Below are positions 1 to 6,635 of a DNA stretch of 15,088 nt, one piece after another. The notes under the pieces are model-generated. The model was not told where the DNA came from, ran no database searches, and saw only the letters and a list, made by a program, of their open reading frames with translations. The translations under genes and the position numbers were made by a program. Within the stretch, counting starts at the first letter, position 1. Every line of letters begins with the position of its first letter. The DNA is taken from positions 1 to 15,088 of the forward strand of contig CALHST010000276.1 of assembly GCA_938038825.1 (NCBI GenBank), written 5' to 3'. The DNA comes from an uncultured Paracoccaceae bacterium (lineage in GTDB: Bacteria; Pseudomonadota; Alphaproteobacteria; Rhodobacterales; Rhodobacteraceae).

Positions 1-285
1 CTAGGCATGATGATGTCCTTTGGCAATGCGTCCGGGCCGGTACCGCCGATGAATATCGGGGTTCTAGGGCAAAAGGGATCCTTGAAAGTCACACGCCCTG
101 TTTTGTTTACGCACACAAGCGATCCCCAGATCTGTCGTGCAATGGCGCAGCGGGTGTTTGACAAAGTGGCCAACGGCGCAGTTGCAATCAAGATTGATCA
201 GCGTTTTGCTTTGGATGATATCGCTGAGGCGCACCGTGCTTTGGAAGCGCGCCAAACCACAGGGTCTACGGTGATTACGCTGTAG
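1..285 (+). CDS. Quinone oxidoreductase (NADPH:quinone reductase, MDR family), 3' end
   Basis: This is the C-terminal fragment (about 94 codons) of a zinc-independent medium-chain dehydrogenase/reductase. The frame is open to base 1, so the gene starts upstream of the window. The segment SFGNASGPVPP followed by LGQKGSLKVTRP is typical of the QOR/Qor family, where it follows the NADP-binding Rossmann fold. The end of the fragment (ALDDIAEAHRALEARQTTGSTVITL) is the usual family C-terminus. Family members reduce quinones with NADPH in the cytosol. The gene is convergent with the RNase T2 gene, with only 7 bp between the stop codons and no visible terminator. The exact substrate cannot be judged from this fragment. 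Confidence 0.85.
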   Translation, partial: LGMMMSFGNASGPVPPMNIGVLGQKGSLKVTRPVLFTHTSDPQICRAMAQRVFDKVANGAVAIKIDQRFALDDIAEAHRALEARQTTGSTVITL

Positions 286-292
286 CCTTTGA

Positions 293-922
293 TCAGCGGA
301 TTGGCGTGAACAGCGCATCTTTCATGCGGCAATCACGCACCACGTCTTGGCCGCACGGCACTGGGTCCAAGGTTTTGGACAGGCAAATGCGGGCTTCTTG
401 GATATGGCCGGATTTGCAGGTGATGGTCACGCCGTCAGGTTCAAAATCCGGGTTATCCTTTAAAAAGGCTTCTTCCACGACGGCGGCGGGCAGTTTGACG
501 GATTTGTTGAGCTTGCGGAATACGTCAGGGCGGTTTACGCGGCCGTAAGCTTCGCGGGATAAAGTGTAGTAGTCCCGCGCAGACAGGCCCGTACACGTGC
601 CGTGCTTTTTCCATTGATGCCATGCAAGGCCAGATGTGCCCATGATATCCGCCATGTCAGAGGTCATCGAACGCGAAGGAGGGCGTTTGGCCGTTGGGCA
701 AAATGCGGGCCAACCTTTGTGATATTGTGGCCAAAGACCGTGCATGATCCAGCCGTGATCATGGCGTGCCTCACATTGGGGCGAGTTTTTGGAATCCCCT
801 TCAAGTGCGCACCAATTGGGTGACCAGCTAAGGGCCAGAACGTAGTAGTCGAATTCTCCTGACTTTTCGCCGTCCGCCAGAGCGAAACTTGCGGTCATAA
901 GCCAAATCAGAATGCTGCGCAT
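293..922 (-). CDS. Secreted/periplasmic ribonuclease T2 family protein
   Basis: A 209-residue endoribonuclease that would cleave RNA through 2',3'-cyclic phosphate intermediates. Residues 1-16 form a signal peptide (MRSILIWLMTASFALA, then DGE), so the protein acts outside the cytoplasm. The first catalytic motif is HGLWPQ at 61-66 and the second is WHQWKKHGTC at 101-110, with several cysteines suited to disulfides (38, 50, 75, 110). In most T2 enzymes the second motif reads HEWxKHG and the Glu helps catalysis. Here that residue is Gln103, so activity may be reduced or use another base. A GGAAAGAG ribosome-binding site precedes the start. The gene diverges from trcR, and its likely promoter overlaps that of trcR. 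The family assignment is firm; the activity is inferred. Confidence 0.9.
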   Translation of the reverse strand: MRSILIWLMTASFALADGEKSGEFDYYVLALSWSPNWCALEGDSKNSPQCEARHDHGWIMHGLWPQYHKGWPAFCPTAKRPPSRSMTSDMADIMGTSGLAWHQWKKHGTCTGLSARDYYTLSREAYGRVNRPDVFRKLNKSVKLPAAVVEEAFLKDNPDFEPDGVTITCKSGHIQEARICLSKTLDPVPCGQDVVRDCRMKDALFTPIR

Positions 923-929
923 ATCACTC

Positions 930-958
930 TTTCCAAATGGGTCGCCGCTGACTATATA
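930..958 (+). promoter_or_regulatory. Candidate promoter for trcR
   Basis: A TTTCCA element (930-935) and TATATA (953-958) are separated by 17 bp. Transcription would start near 965 and leave a 5' leader of about 90 nt before trcR. The match to the sigma-70 consensus is moderate. The element overlaps the candidate minus-strand RNase T2 promoter. It was found by eye only. Confidence 0.3.
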
Positions 959-978
959 CAGCTTAAGTTCCCCGACAA
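951..978 (-). promoter_or_regulatory. Candidate promoter for the RNase T2 gene
   Basis: On the minus strand TTGTCG (978-973) and TATAGT (956-951) are separated by 16 bp. Transcription would start near 944, about 20 nt before the RNase start codon. The -10 matches TATAAT at five of six positions. It shares bases 951-958 with the opposing trcR -10 region. Confidence 0.35.
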
Positions 979-1040
979 TGGAAACTCGTCCTGCTCAAAC
1001 CCAGGACAGCCAATTTCTGGCGCCGGGCAAGATATGTCTG

Positions 1041-1047
1041 AAGGAGA
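1041..1047 (+). promoter_or_regulatory. Ribosome-binding site that fixes the trcR start
   Basis: AAGGAGA lies 7 nt before the ATG at 1055. An in-frame ATG at 1034 lies upstream of this site and has no comparable Shine-Dalgarno sequence, so 1055 is the better start. Confidence 0.7.
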
Positions 1048-1054
1048 CAGCACG

Positions 1055-1807
1055 ATGGCAAAACCGTTGATGGCCAAAGCAACCGCCGTTTGGCTGGTGG
1101 ACAATACGACGATCAGCTTCAAGCAGATCGCAGATTTCGTTGGATTGCATGAGTTGGAAGTGCAGGGCATCGCTGATGGCGACGTGGCCACGGGTGTCAA
1201 AGGGTTTGACCCGATTGCGAACAACCAACTGACCCAAGACGAGATCGACGCCGCGGAAAAGAGCCCCGCGCATGCGTTGAAACTGAAATTCAATGCATCT
1301 GCCGTGGGTGAAGAAAAGCGCCGCGGGCCTCGGTATACGCCTTTGTCCAAGCGTCAAGATCGCCCCGCAGCAATCTATTGGTTGGTCAAATTCCATCCGG
1401 AGCTTAGCGATGGTCAGATTTCCAAACTTGTCGGGACGACGAAGCCGACGATCCAATCCATCCGTGAGCGCACACATTGGAACATTTCCAACATCCAACC
1501 TGTCGATCCTGTGGCACTTGGCTTGACCAAGCAGTCCGAATTGGACGCCGCTGTGCAAAAAGCCGCTGCGAAGAAAGCGGCCAACGGCGAAGTAATGAAT
1601 GATGACGAACGGCGCAAACTGGTCAGCACCGTTCAAAGTCTGGAAATGGATTCAGAGCCCAAGATCCCGACAGCGATTGAAGGGTTGGAAGCCTTTAAGC
1701 TGATGGATGACGACGATGACGAGGAAGAGGACAACCTTGTTGATGCGGATGCCGATAGCTTCTTTAACCTGCCATCAGGTGGCGGCGACGGAGAAGAGCA
1801 GCCATAA
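1055..1807 (+). CDS. trcR: Cell cycle transcriptional regulator TrcR (DUF1013)
   Basis: A 250-residue cytoplasmic protein of the DUF1013/TrcR family, which is confined largely to alphaproteobacteria and, in Caulobacter, is linked to cell-cycle transcription. An N-terminal helix-turn-helix-like segment spans about residues 11-42 (VWLVDNTTISFKQIADFVGL). A second, more conserved one spans about 107-140 (YWLVKFHPELSDGQISKLVG, then TTKPTIQSIRER), followed by HWN and a PVDPVALGLTKQSELD segment. The C-terminus (about 217-250) is a strongly acidic, low-complexity tail rich in Asp and Glu. The start at 1055 is chosen for its AAGGAGA site. The gene is monocistronic: it diverges from the RNase T2 gene and ends in a strong terminator. 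The family call is firm; the target genes cannot be read from the sequence. Confidence 0.9.
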   Translation: MAKPLMAKATAVWLVDNTTISFKQIADFVGLHELEVQGIADGDVATGVKGFDPIANNQLTQDEIDAAEKSPAHALKLKFNASAVGEEKRRGPRYTPLSKRQDRPAAIYWLVKFHPELSDGQISKLVGTTKPTIQSIRERTHWNISNIQPVDPVALGLTKQSELDAAVQKAAAKKAANGEVMNDDERRKLVSTVQSLEMDSEPKIPTAIEGLEAFKLMDDDDDEEEDNLVDADADSFFNLPSGGGDGEEQP

Positions 1808-1829
1808 AGCGCATAAACGCGTTTTCTTG

Positions 1830-1861
1830 AACCGGGTACCGACACCGTATCCGGTTTTTTT
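1830..1861 (+). terminator. Rho-independent terminator of trcR
   Basis: The arms AACCGGGTAC (1830-1839) and GTATCCGGTT (1847-1856) form a 10-bp stem with one G-U pair and a 7-nt loop. A run of seven T follows (1855-1861, its first two bases within the stem). It lies 23 nt after the trcR stop codon. Confidence 0.85.
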
Positions 1862-1983
1862 AATCCTAATTGGTTTTGTACCCGGCCAGACAACGTTCTA
1901 AGTTTTGTATTGATCTTTCAGTGGCGTAACATTTCGTGCCGCACCCAAAAAATGTCTTGCCTGTTGTTGAAATTTTCGTTCAA

Positions 1984-2012
1984 TTGACCTGCGGTCACAC
2001 GCAATCTTATGT
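1984..2012 (+). promoter_or_regulatory. Candidate sigma-70-type promoter of an intergenic small RNA
   Basis: TTGACC (1984-1989) and TTATGT (2007-2012) are separated by exactly 17 bp. The -35 matches the consensus at five of six positions. The -10 region TTATGTC is identical to that of the ffs promoter in this window. The inverted repeat TTGAA (1967-1971) / TTCAA (1979-1983) sits just upstream and touches the -35, and could be an operator. No protein gene follows on this strand before the terminator at 2064-2104. Confidence 0.45.
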
Positions 2013-2017
2013 CTTGA

Positions 2018-2104
2018 TGAAGAACACTCACCCCGGGGCGTGGTGGTCCTGATGTAGGTGAGGGGGCGTAGTCTACTTTGGGAGGAGGAGACTACGCCCT
2101 TTTT
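2018..2104 (+). ncRNA. Candidate small RNA of about 86 nt in the trcR-recR gap
   Basis: This is inferred from a promoter-like element (1984-2012), a 5' stem formed by CTCACC (2027-2032) and GGTGAG (2057-2062), and a strong terminator hairpin (2064-2104). The stretch has no credible reading frame. The trcR terminator at 1830-1861 should isolate it from upstream transcription, so the second plus-strand terminator implies a separate transcript. The 3' hairpin loop carries GGGAGGAGG. The RNA would end about 17 nt before the convergent recR stop codon. I do not recognise it as a named RNA family. The alternative is that the hairpin merely ends transcription arriving from either side. Confidence 0.45.
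2064..2104 (+). terminator. Rho-independent terminator with perfect 11-bp stem
   Basis: GGGCGTAGTCT (2064-2074) pairs perfectly with AGACTACGCCC (2089-2099) around a 14-nt loop, followed by TTTTT (2100-2104). The T-run is only on the plus strand. On the minus strand the hairpin follows recR, but the bases after it are C-rich, so it is not a canonical terminator for recR, though it could protect the mRNA 3' end. Confidence 0.8.
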
Positions 2105-2120
2105 ATGTCTGTTCGTGATG

Positions 2121-2714
2121 TCAGATGGATTTGCGTGCGCGCAGTGCTGCGGAAATTGTACCATCGTCCAGGTAATCAAGCTCGCCACCAATGGGCACAC
2201 CCTGTGCGAGAGATGTCAGTTTGACCTGACCATCTAGCATATCTGCGATGTAGTGGGCAGTGGTTTGACCATCGATTGTGGCGTTTAACGCAAGAATGAC
2301 TTCCGTGACATTTTCAGACAGGATCCGATCGGGAATTCGGGGAATGCGCAGTTCCTCTGGTCCAACGGCATCCAAGGCTGACAGGGTGCCGCCCAACACA
2401 TGATAACGTCCTTGGAATACGCCAGACCGCTCCATTGCCCACAGGTCAGCCACATCTTCCACGATGCACAGCTCGCCATTGGCGCGTTTGTTAGAGGTGC
2501 AAATATCGCAGACGTCTTGCGTGCCAATATTCCCGCAGTTCAGGCATTCTTGCGCTGTGGCGGCGACGGTTTGCATAAGGTCAGCCAAAGGTGTCAGCTG
2601 CAAAGACCGCTTGCGGATCAAATGCAGCACAGCACGGCGCGCCGACCGGGGACCAAGCCCTGGCAATTTCGCCATCATGTCGATCAGCGCATCAATATCT
2701 TTGGTACTGCTCAT
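2121..2714 (-). CDS. recR: Recombination mediator protein RecR
   Basis: A 197-residue cytoplasmic protein, the normal size for RecR. It works with RecO (and RecF) to load RecA on gapped single-stranded DNA. A helix-hairpin-helix DNA-binding motif is seen at 17-27 (LPGLGPRSARR). A four-cysteine zinc motif lies at Cys57, Cys60, Cys69 and Cys72. A Toprim domain follows from about 82 (CIVEDVADLWAMERSG) and includes ALNATIDGQTTAHYI at 142-156. The C-terminus has the family's GVPIGGELDYLDDGT segment. It is the last gene of the dnaX-to-recR cluster, but a 234-bp gap separates it from ebfC, so it may have its own promoter. Confidence 0.97.
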   Translation of the reverse strand: MSSTKDIDALIDMMAKLPGLGPRSARRAVLHLIRKRSLQLTPLADLMQTVAATAQECLNCGNIGTQDVCDICTSNKRANGELCIVEDVADLWAMERSGVFQGRYHVLGGTLSALDAVGPEELRIPRIPDRILSENVTEVILALNATIDGQTTAHYIADMLDGQVKLTSLAQGVPIGGELDYLDDGTISAALRARKSI

Positions 2715-2948
2715 GGGCGTTATGAGGCCGCGTTTAGGGGTTTATAGATACTGTATGGCAGATAGACCGAATGGCAAGGCTGTCGCGACTAGCCACGTGT
2801 GAACAGAGAAATTTGATTGCCAGCAGAACACGACTGCAAGGCGGCAACCATGGCGCGATACGATACGTGACGATCCATCAACCGACAGCAAAACCATGTT
2901 CGCGCAAACAAGCGGCGCAAGGTGCAAGACCTGTGGCAGTTGGTAATC
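2715..2948. other. Intergenic gap between recR and ebfC; no gene seen
   Basis: This 234-bp stretch holds no convincing coding region, terminator or RNA fold that I can see. A 61-codon minus-strand frame (2742-2927) has no ribosome-binding site or recognisable domain. Any recR promoter should lie here; a loose TTGCCA and AT-rich TATCTATAAA segment is present on the minus strand, but the spacing is poor. Confidence 0.5.
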
Positions 2949-3293
2949 TTAGAACGGCAGCTTCATATCTTTGGGCAGACCCATTGCTTCGGTCAGTGTG
3001 CCCATTTCTTCTTGGGCCTTTTCGGCGGCTTTGGCTTGGGCATCTTTGATCGCGGCAAGGATCAGATCTTCGACCACTTCTTTGTCGTCGCCATTGAAGA
3101 TGGATGGATCGATGTCCAGTGCTTTCAGCTCACCTTTGGCTGTGGCGGTCGCCTTGACCAGACCAGCACCACTTTCGCCGACAACAGTGACATTGTGCAG
3201 ATCGTCCTGCATTTGCGCCATCTTGGTCTGCATTTCCTGCGCTTTTTTCATCATTCCGGCCATATCGCCGAGGTTGCCAAGACCTTTGAACAT
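2949..3293 (-). CDS. ebfC: Nucleoid-associated protein EbfC/YbaB
   Basis: A 114-residue member of the YbaB/EbfC family: small dimeric DNA-binding proteins that coat the nucleoid and are almost always encoded between dnaX and recR. The N-terminus (GLGNLGDMAGMMKKAQEMQ) is the usual amphipathic helix, and the core KALDIDPSIF and VVEDLILAAIKDAQAKA segments are typical of the family. The start codon overlaps the stop codon of the upstream membrane protein gene by one base (TAATG), which points to translational coupling. The protein is expected in the cytoplasm on the chromosome. Confidence 0.95.
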   Translation of the reverse strand: MFKGLGNLGDMAGMMKKAQEMQTKMAQMQDDLHNVTVVGESGAGLVKATATAKGELKALDIDPSIFNGDDKEVVEDLILAAIKDAQAKAAEKAQEEMGTLTEAMGLPKDMKLPF

Positions 3294-3700
3294 TAGGTGT
3301 CTCCGTCAGAGGGCGCCTTGATTGGCGCGGTATATAATACAGTCCCGATACATATTGCAGCCACAAGTGCAATGAACAAGGCTGGCGATCCAACGCAGCC
3401 TTCTGCGTGTGCGGGCACACGCAAACCAGTTGGATCTGCCATGGTTATCAGCGTCACAAAGCCAGACCAGAATACGACTGTCACAAGACCGCTCCACTGG
3501 CTGCGAAAGCGCAGTGAAATCAGGGTCAAAGCAAGCAACACAAGGCTGATTGGGGACAAGAACAACGATATCATCTCTTGAAACGCAGTCACCTGCGTGC
3601 CGTCCCAGCCGGGCGCGACCTTGTCACAGACCTCTGCAAAGGCACGTGTTGGCGAAGCAAACAAAATGAGGGGGATCAATCTTCTTCGAACGGGTCCCAT
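3293..3700 (-). CDS. Small membrane protein of unknown function between dnaX and ebfC
   Basis: I do not recognise a named family. The 135-residue product starts with a likely signal peptide (RRRLIPLILFASPTRAFA at about 5-22, then EVCDK). Three hydrophobic segments follow, at about 43-63 (MISLFLSPISLVLLALTLIS), 70-90 and 106-125, so it should sit in the inner membrane. Cys25 and Cys102 could face the periplasm. The 5' end overlaps the dnaX 3' end by 25 bp and the stop overlaps the ebfC start by 1 bp. This tight packing supports a real, co-translated gene. A GGAAG-like site inside the dnaX tail (GTGGAAGATGA) precedes its ATG. The function is unknown, and the context gives no direct link to replication. 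Confidence 0.75.
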   Translation of the reverse strand: MGPVRRRLIPLILFASPTRAFAEVCDKVAPGWDGTQVTAFQEMISLFLSPISLVLLALTLISLRFRSQWSGLVTVVFWSGFVTLITMADPTGLRVPAHAEGCVGSPALFIALVAAICIGTVLYTAPIKAPSDGDT

Positions 3701-5454
3701 TCATCTTCCACTTCGTCAAGACCGTCTATTTGGGCTTCCGTCGCTAAGTCTTCAAGCGAGCGGATGGCGGTGATTTTCGCCTTGGGGAACTTGGCGAGAA
3801 CTTCTGCAACCAAGGGGTGCGCCGTCGCTTCAGCCTTGATCGCAAGATCTTTGGCGTCACGGGCTTCTGCAATTGTTTCTGCCGTGCAGCCGTTGACTAA
3901 AGTGACGGCCCACCGATTGCCAGTAAAGACCTGCAATCGCTGGGCCAGTTTTTGGGCAAGGTCTGAAGGTGCGCTGTCTGACGGTGTAAATTCGATGCGC
4001 CCGGGTTGATACGCGGCCAAGCGCACGCCTGTCTCCACATCAACCAACAGTTTCACATCGCGGTTGGTGCGGATCATTTCGACCACGTGATGGAACGTTG
4101 GATACCGTGCCAACGCTTCGGATGGATCCTGAGCCAAAGCCGCAACAGGTCCGGAATTTGGCGCATGGTGTGCAGTATGGCCGGGCGTGTGGCTTTGTGT
4201 CTGGCCAGATGTCGGGCCACTGATCACATGACCACCAGAAGGTGGCGGTGGCGGCGTTTGGCCTTGCAACTTTTTCACAAGCTCCGCGGGGGTGGGCAAG
4301 TCCGCAACATGGGTCAGTCGGATCACGGCCATCTCGGCGGCCATCATGGCATTGGGCGCTGCTGCGATTTCTTCCAGCGCTTTTAACAGCATTTGCCACA
4401 TCCGCGTCAGGACCCGCATTGGCAAGGTTTCGGCCATGGCCAATCCGCGTGCCCGTTCATCAGGAGAGACTGTTGGATCTTCCGCTGCTTCCGGCGTGAT
4501 TTTCACAACGGATACCCAATGGGTGATCTCCGCCAGATCACGCAACACGGCCAATGGGTCGGCCCCATCCGCATATTGCCCAGACAGTTCCTGTAACGCG
4601 CCCGCGGCATCACCGCGCAAAATCATGTCGATCAGGTCCAAAACGCGACCCCGATCAGCAAGGCCCAACATGGCGCGCACTTGATCAGCGGTGGTTTCCC
4701 CAGCCCCATGCGAAATCGCTTGATCTAAAAGCGATGTCGCATCCCGGGCAGAACCTTCGGCGGCGCGGGTGATCAGCGCCAACGCATCATCAGCAATTTC
4801 AGCATTTTCGGACCCAGCAATTTTGCGCAGCAAGGCAATCATGACCTCGGGTTCGATCCGGCGCAGGTCAAAGCGCTGACAACGGGACAAAACGGTGACC
4901 GGGACTTTGCGGATTTCGGTTGTCGCGAATATGAATTTGACGTGGGCGGGAGGTTCTTCCAGCGTTTTTAACAGCGCGTTGAAGGCGCTGGTGGACAACA
5001 TGTGCACTTCGTCGATGATATAGATCTTATAGCGCGCGGACGCGGCGCGGTAATGCACGGAATCAATGATCTCGCGGATGTCGCCCACACCTGTGCGCGA
5101 TGCGGCATCCATTTCCATGACGTCAACATGACGGCCTTCCATGATCCCAACGCAATGCTCGCAGGCGCCACACGGTTCTGTTGTGGGGCCACCGGTTCCA
5201 TCGGGGCCAATACAGTTCATACCTTTGGCGATAATTCGGGCCGTGGTGGTTTTCCCAGTCCCCCGAATCCCAGTCATAACAAACGCTTGCGCAATGCGAT
5301 CCGCCTTGAACGCATTGCGTAACGTGCGCACCATCGCATCTTGCCCAACCAAGTCGGCAAACGTTTCTGGGCGGTACTTCCGCGCCAGCACCTTGTAACC
5401 GCTGGTATCCTCGCCGTCCTGGCTCATGCTGTGACCCCATTTGTCTGAAGACAT
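3676..5454 (-). CDS. dnaX: DNA polymerase III subunit gamma/tau
   Basis: The 592-residue clamp-loader ATPase subunit opens the sliding clamp and tethers polymerase cores in the replisome. Residues 20-50 (YKVLARKYRPETFADLVGQD) are the family signature. The Walker A motif GIRGTGKT is at 62-69, zinc cysteines at 81, 95, 98 and 101, Walker B DEVH at 148-151, and the SRC arginine-finger motif at 190-192. A proline-rich linker (about 398-440) leads to the tau-specific C-terminal region, which ends in an acidic tail. The first ATG (5454) has no strong ribosome-binding site; Met10 (near 5427) is an alternative start. No canonical A AAA AAG slippery site is present, so separate gamma production by frameshifting is not supported. 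It heads the coupled dnaX, membrane protein and ebfC cluster. Confidence 0.97.
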   Translation of the reverse strand: MSSDKWGHSMSQDGEDTSGYKVLARKYRPETFADLVGQDAMVRTLRNAFKADRIAQAFVMTGIRGTGKTTTARIIAKGMNCIGPDGTGGPTTEPCGACEHCVGIMEGRHVDVMEMDAASRTGVGDIREIIDSVHYRAASARYKIYIIDEVHMLSTSAFNALLKTLEEPPAHVKFIFATTEIRKVPVTVLSRCQRFDLRRIEPEVMIALLRKIAGSENAEIADDALALITRAAEGSARDATSLLDQAISHGAGETTADQVRAMLGLADRGRVLDLIDMILRGDAAGALQELSGQYADGADPLAVLRDLAEITHWVSVVKITPEAAEDPTVSPDERARGLAMAETLPMRVLTRMWQMLLKALEEIAAAPNAMMAAEMAVIRLTHVADLPTPAELVKKLQGQTPPPPPSGGHVISGPTSGQTQSHTPGHTAHHAPNSGPVAALAQDPSEALARYPTFHHVVEMIRTNRDVKLLVDVETGVRLAAYQPGRIEFTPSDSAPSDLAQKLAQRLQVFTGNRWAVTLVNGCTAETIAEARDAKDLAIKAEATAHPLVAEVLAKFPKAKITAIRSLEDLATEAQIDGLDEVEDEWDPFEED

Positions 5455-5532
5455 AAACTAATGGGCAATAGGGCAGAGGTCCACGGCTGATCTTCATGTG
5501 TACAGATTGTCATGAAACGCGAAACACAGCGT

Positions 5533-5563
5533 TTATGATTGCGACGTGGCAACTTTGTGTCAA
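5533..5563 (-). promoter_or_regulatory. Possible dnaX promoter
   Basis: On the minus strand a perfect TTGACA (5563-5558) is followed by TCATAA (5538-5533) with a 19-bp spacer, longer than ideal. It lies about 80 bp upstream of the dnaX start, in the gap shared with the divergent RTX gene. It is a visual call only. Confidence 0.3.
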
Positions 5564-5619
5564 ATGTGTGACCTATGGGGTAACTGTTTTGTTTTCATCA
5601 ATTTTGTTGGGGAAAAAGT

Positions 5620-6609
5620 ATGCTTATCTTTCTGTCTTTGATCGGTGTCGCGATTACATTTGGTATCGTTGAGCTGTTTGACGACGATGACAACAATGAC
5701 AGCGACACAGCAGCGCAAGACGACGTCGCGCAAGCCAACGCCGGGCCAGATATGCTTGAATTGGCTGCGGACATGGAAGGGGCTGGAAATCTCATTGTTG
5801 ACTCCGGCGTTCAGGAGGGATTCGAACAAAGTCTGACGGATCTTGTGGCGCAAGGTGATGTGACGCAAGCTGAGGCTGATCAGGTTTTGGCCAGTGCGCA
5901 GATTGCAACAAGCCCATTTAGCGTCGAAACCGGGGACGGCGACGACGTCGTTTTTGCCGGGGCAGGTGCCGATGAAATTGAGACTGGTCTGGGTGATGAT
6001 GCCGTTTTGGGCGGCATTGGCGATGACACGATCCTGCTGGGTGCGGGCAGTGATCAATACGGCGTTGATCCTAATGATCCCGAAGCTGTTCAAGACGCGC
6101 AGGGGATCTATGGTTCTGTATCCGCAGCAGAACGCGGCAATGATTCTGTGACCGGGAACCGGGGCGATGATAGCCTGTTTGATGGGTTTGGATCCAATAC
6201 GCTGGACGGTGGCAACGGAAACGACATCATCAATTCTGTGGATCAAGGTGATTTGTCTGTCGACACTGTTATCGGCGGTTTGGGCAATGACACCCTAACA
6301 GTGGATCAAGGTGACGATGTGACGACGGGTACAGGGCGCGATGAGGTAATTGTGGACCTTGTGTTCTCTGACGTAGGTGCAGACTTTTTGCCGACCATCA
6401 TTCAGGATTTTGACCCAGCGCTTGATACATTCGCTCTTGATATCTCAGGGGATACCGACATGGCGGCCGCGATCACTGTGACTCCGCTTGCGGATGGGGC
6501 GGGAAGCTCGGTTCTGGTGAATGGCACTGTGGTGGCGCGTCTGGTCGGGGAAACGGCGATTGGTTTGACCGCGCAGGATCTGATGCTGGATACGCAACCG
6601 GCCATGTAA
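5620..6609 (+). CDS. RTX-like (hemolysin-type) calcium-binding repeat protein with N-terminal hydrophobic segment
   Basis: The 329-residue protein is very acidic. Residues 1-20 (MLIFLSLIGVAITFGIVELF) form one hydrophobic helix, followed directly by DDDDNNDSD, so it looks like a membrane-anchored or N-terminally exported protein. Nonapeptide-type GxGxD repeats occur at about 104-144 (GDGDDVVFAGAGADEIETGL and on) and 172-241 (RGNDSVTGNRGDDSLFDGFG, GGNGNDII, GGLGNDTL). Such repeats bind calcium as beta-rolls outside the cell. The C-terminal part (about 242-329) is a beta-rich domain without a recognised catalytic site. No type I secretion genes are nearby. The gene stands alone on the plus strand, between dnaX and ffs, both on the minus strand, and ends in its own terminator. 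The role is unknown; adhesion or surface binding is possible. Confidence 0.8.
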   Translation: MLIFLSLIGVAITFGIVELFDDDDNNDSDTAAQDDVAQANAGPDMLELAADMEGAGNLIVDSGVQEGFEQSLTDLVAQGDVTQAEADQVLASAQIATSPFSVETGDGDDVVFAGAGADEIETGLGDDAVLGGIGDDTILLGAGSDQYGVDPNDPEAVQDAQGIYGSVSAAERGNDSVTGNRGDDSLFDGFGSNTLDGGNGNDIINSVDQGDLSVDTVIGGLGNDTLTVDQGDDVTTGTGRDEVIVDLVFSDVGADFLPTIIQDFDPALDTFALDISGDTDMAAAITVTPLADGAGSSVLVNGTVVARLVGETAIGLTAQDLMLDTQPAM

Positions 6610-6635
6610 ATCACGATTTCAATTATGCAGCCAAG

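Noticed and set aside
995..1636. Minus-strand open frame (213 codons) antisense to trcR
   Set aside because: It is the shadow of the well-supported trcR gene and shows no family similarity or ribosome-binding site.
2064..2104. The hairpin as the normal terminator of recR
   Set aside because: On the minus strand the bases following the stem are C-rich rather than T-rich, so the canonical orientation is plus.
2742..2927. Minus-strand open frame (61 codons) in the ebfC-recR gap
   Set aside because: There is no ribosome-binding site, no domain, and mixed hydrophobic and polar content without a credible signal peptide or topology.
4270..4276. Possible programmed frameshift site in dnaX (G AAA AAG on the minus strand, codons for VKKL near residue 393)
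   Set aside because: The heptamer is G AAA AAG rather than the efficient A AAA AAG, and the -1 frame stays open for about 78 codons instead of stopping at once, unlike the E. coli gamma product.
5560..6246. Minus-strand open frame (228 codons) antisense to the RTX-like gene
   Set aside because: The plus-strand frame has clear GxGxD repeats and a terminator; this one is the complement of the Asp/Gly-rich repeats.
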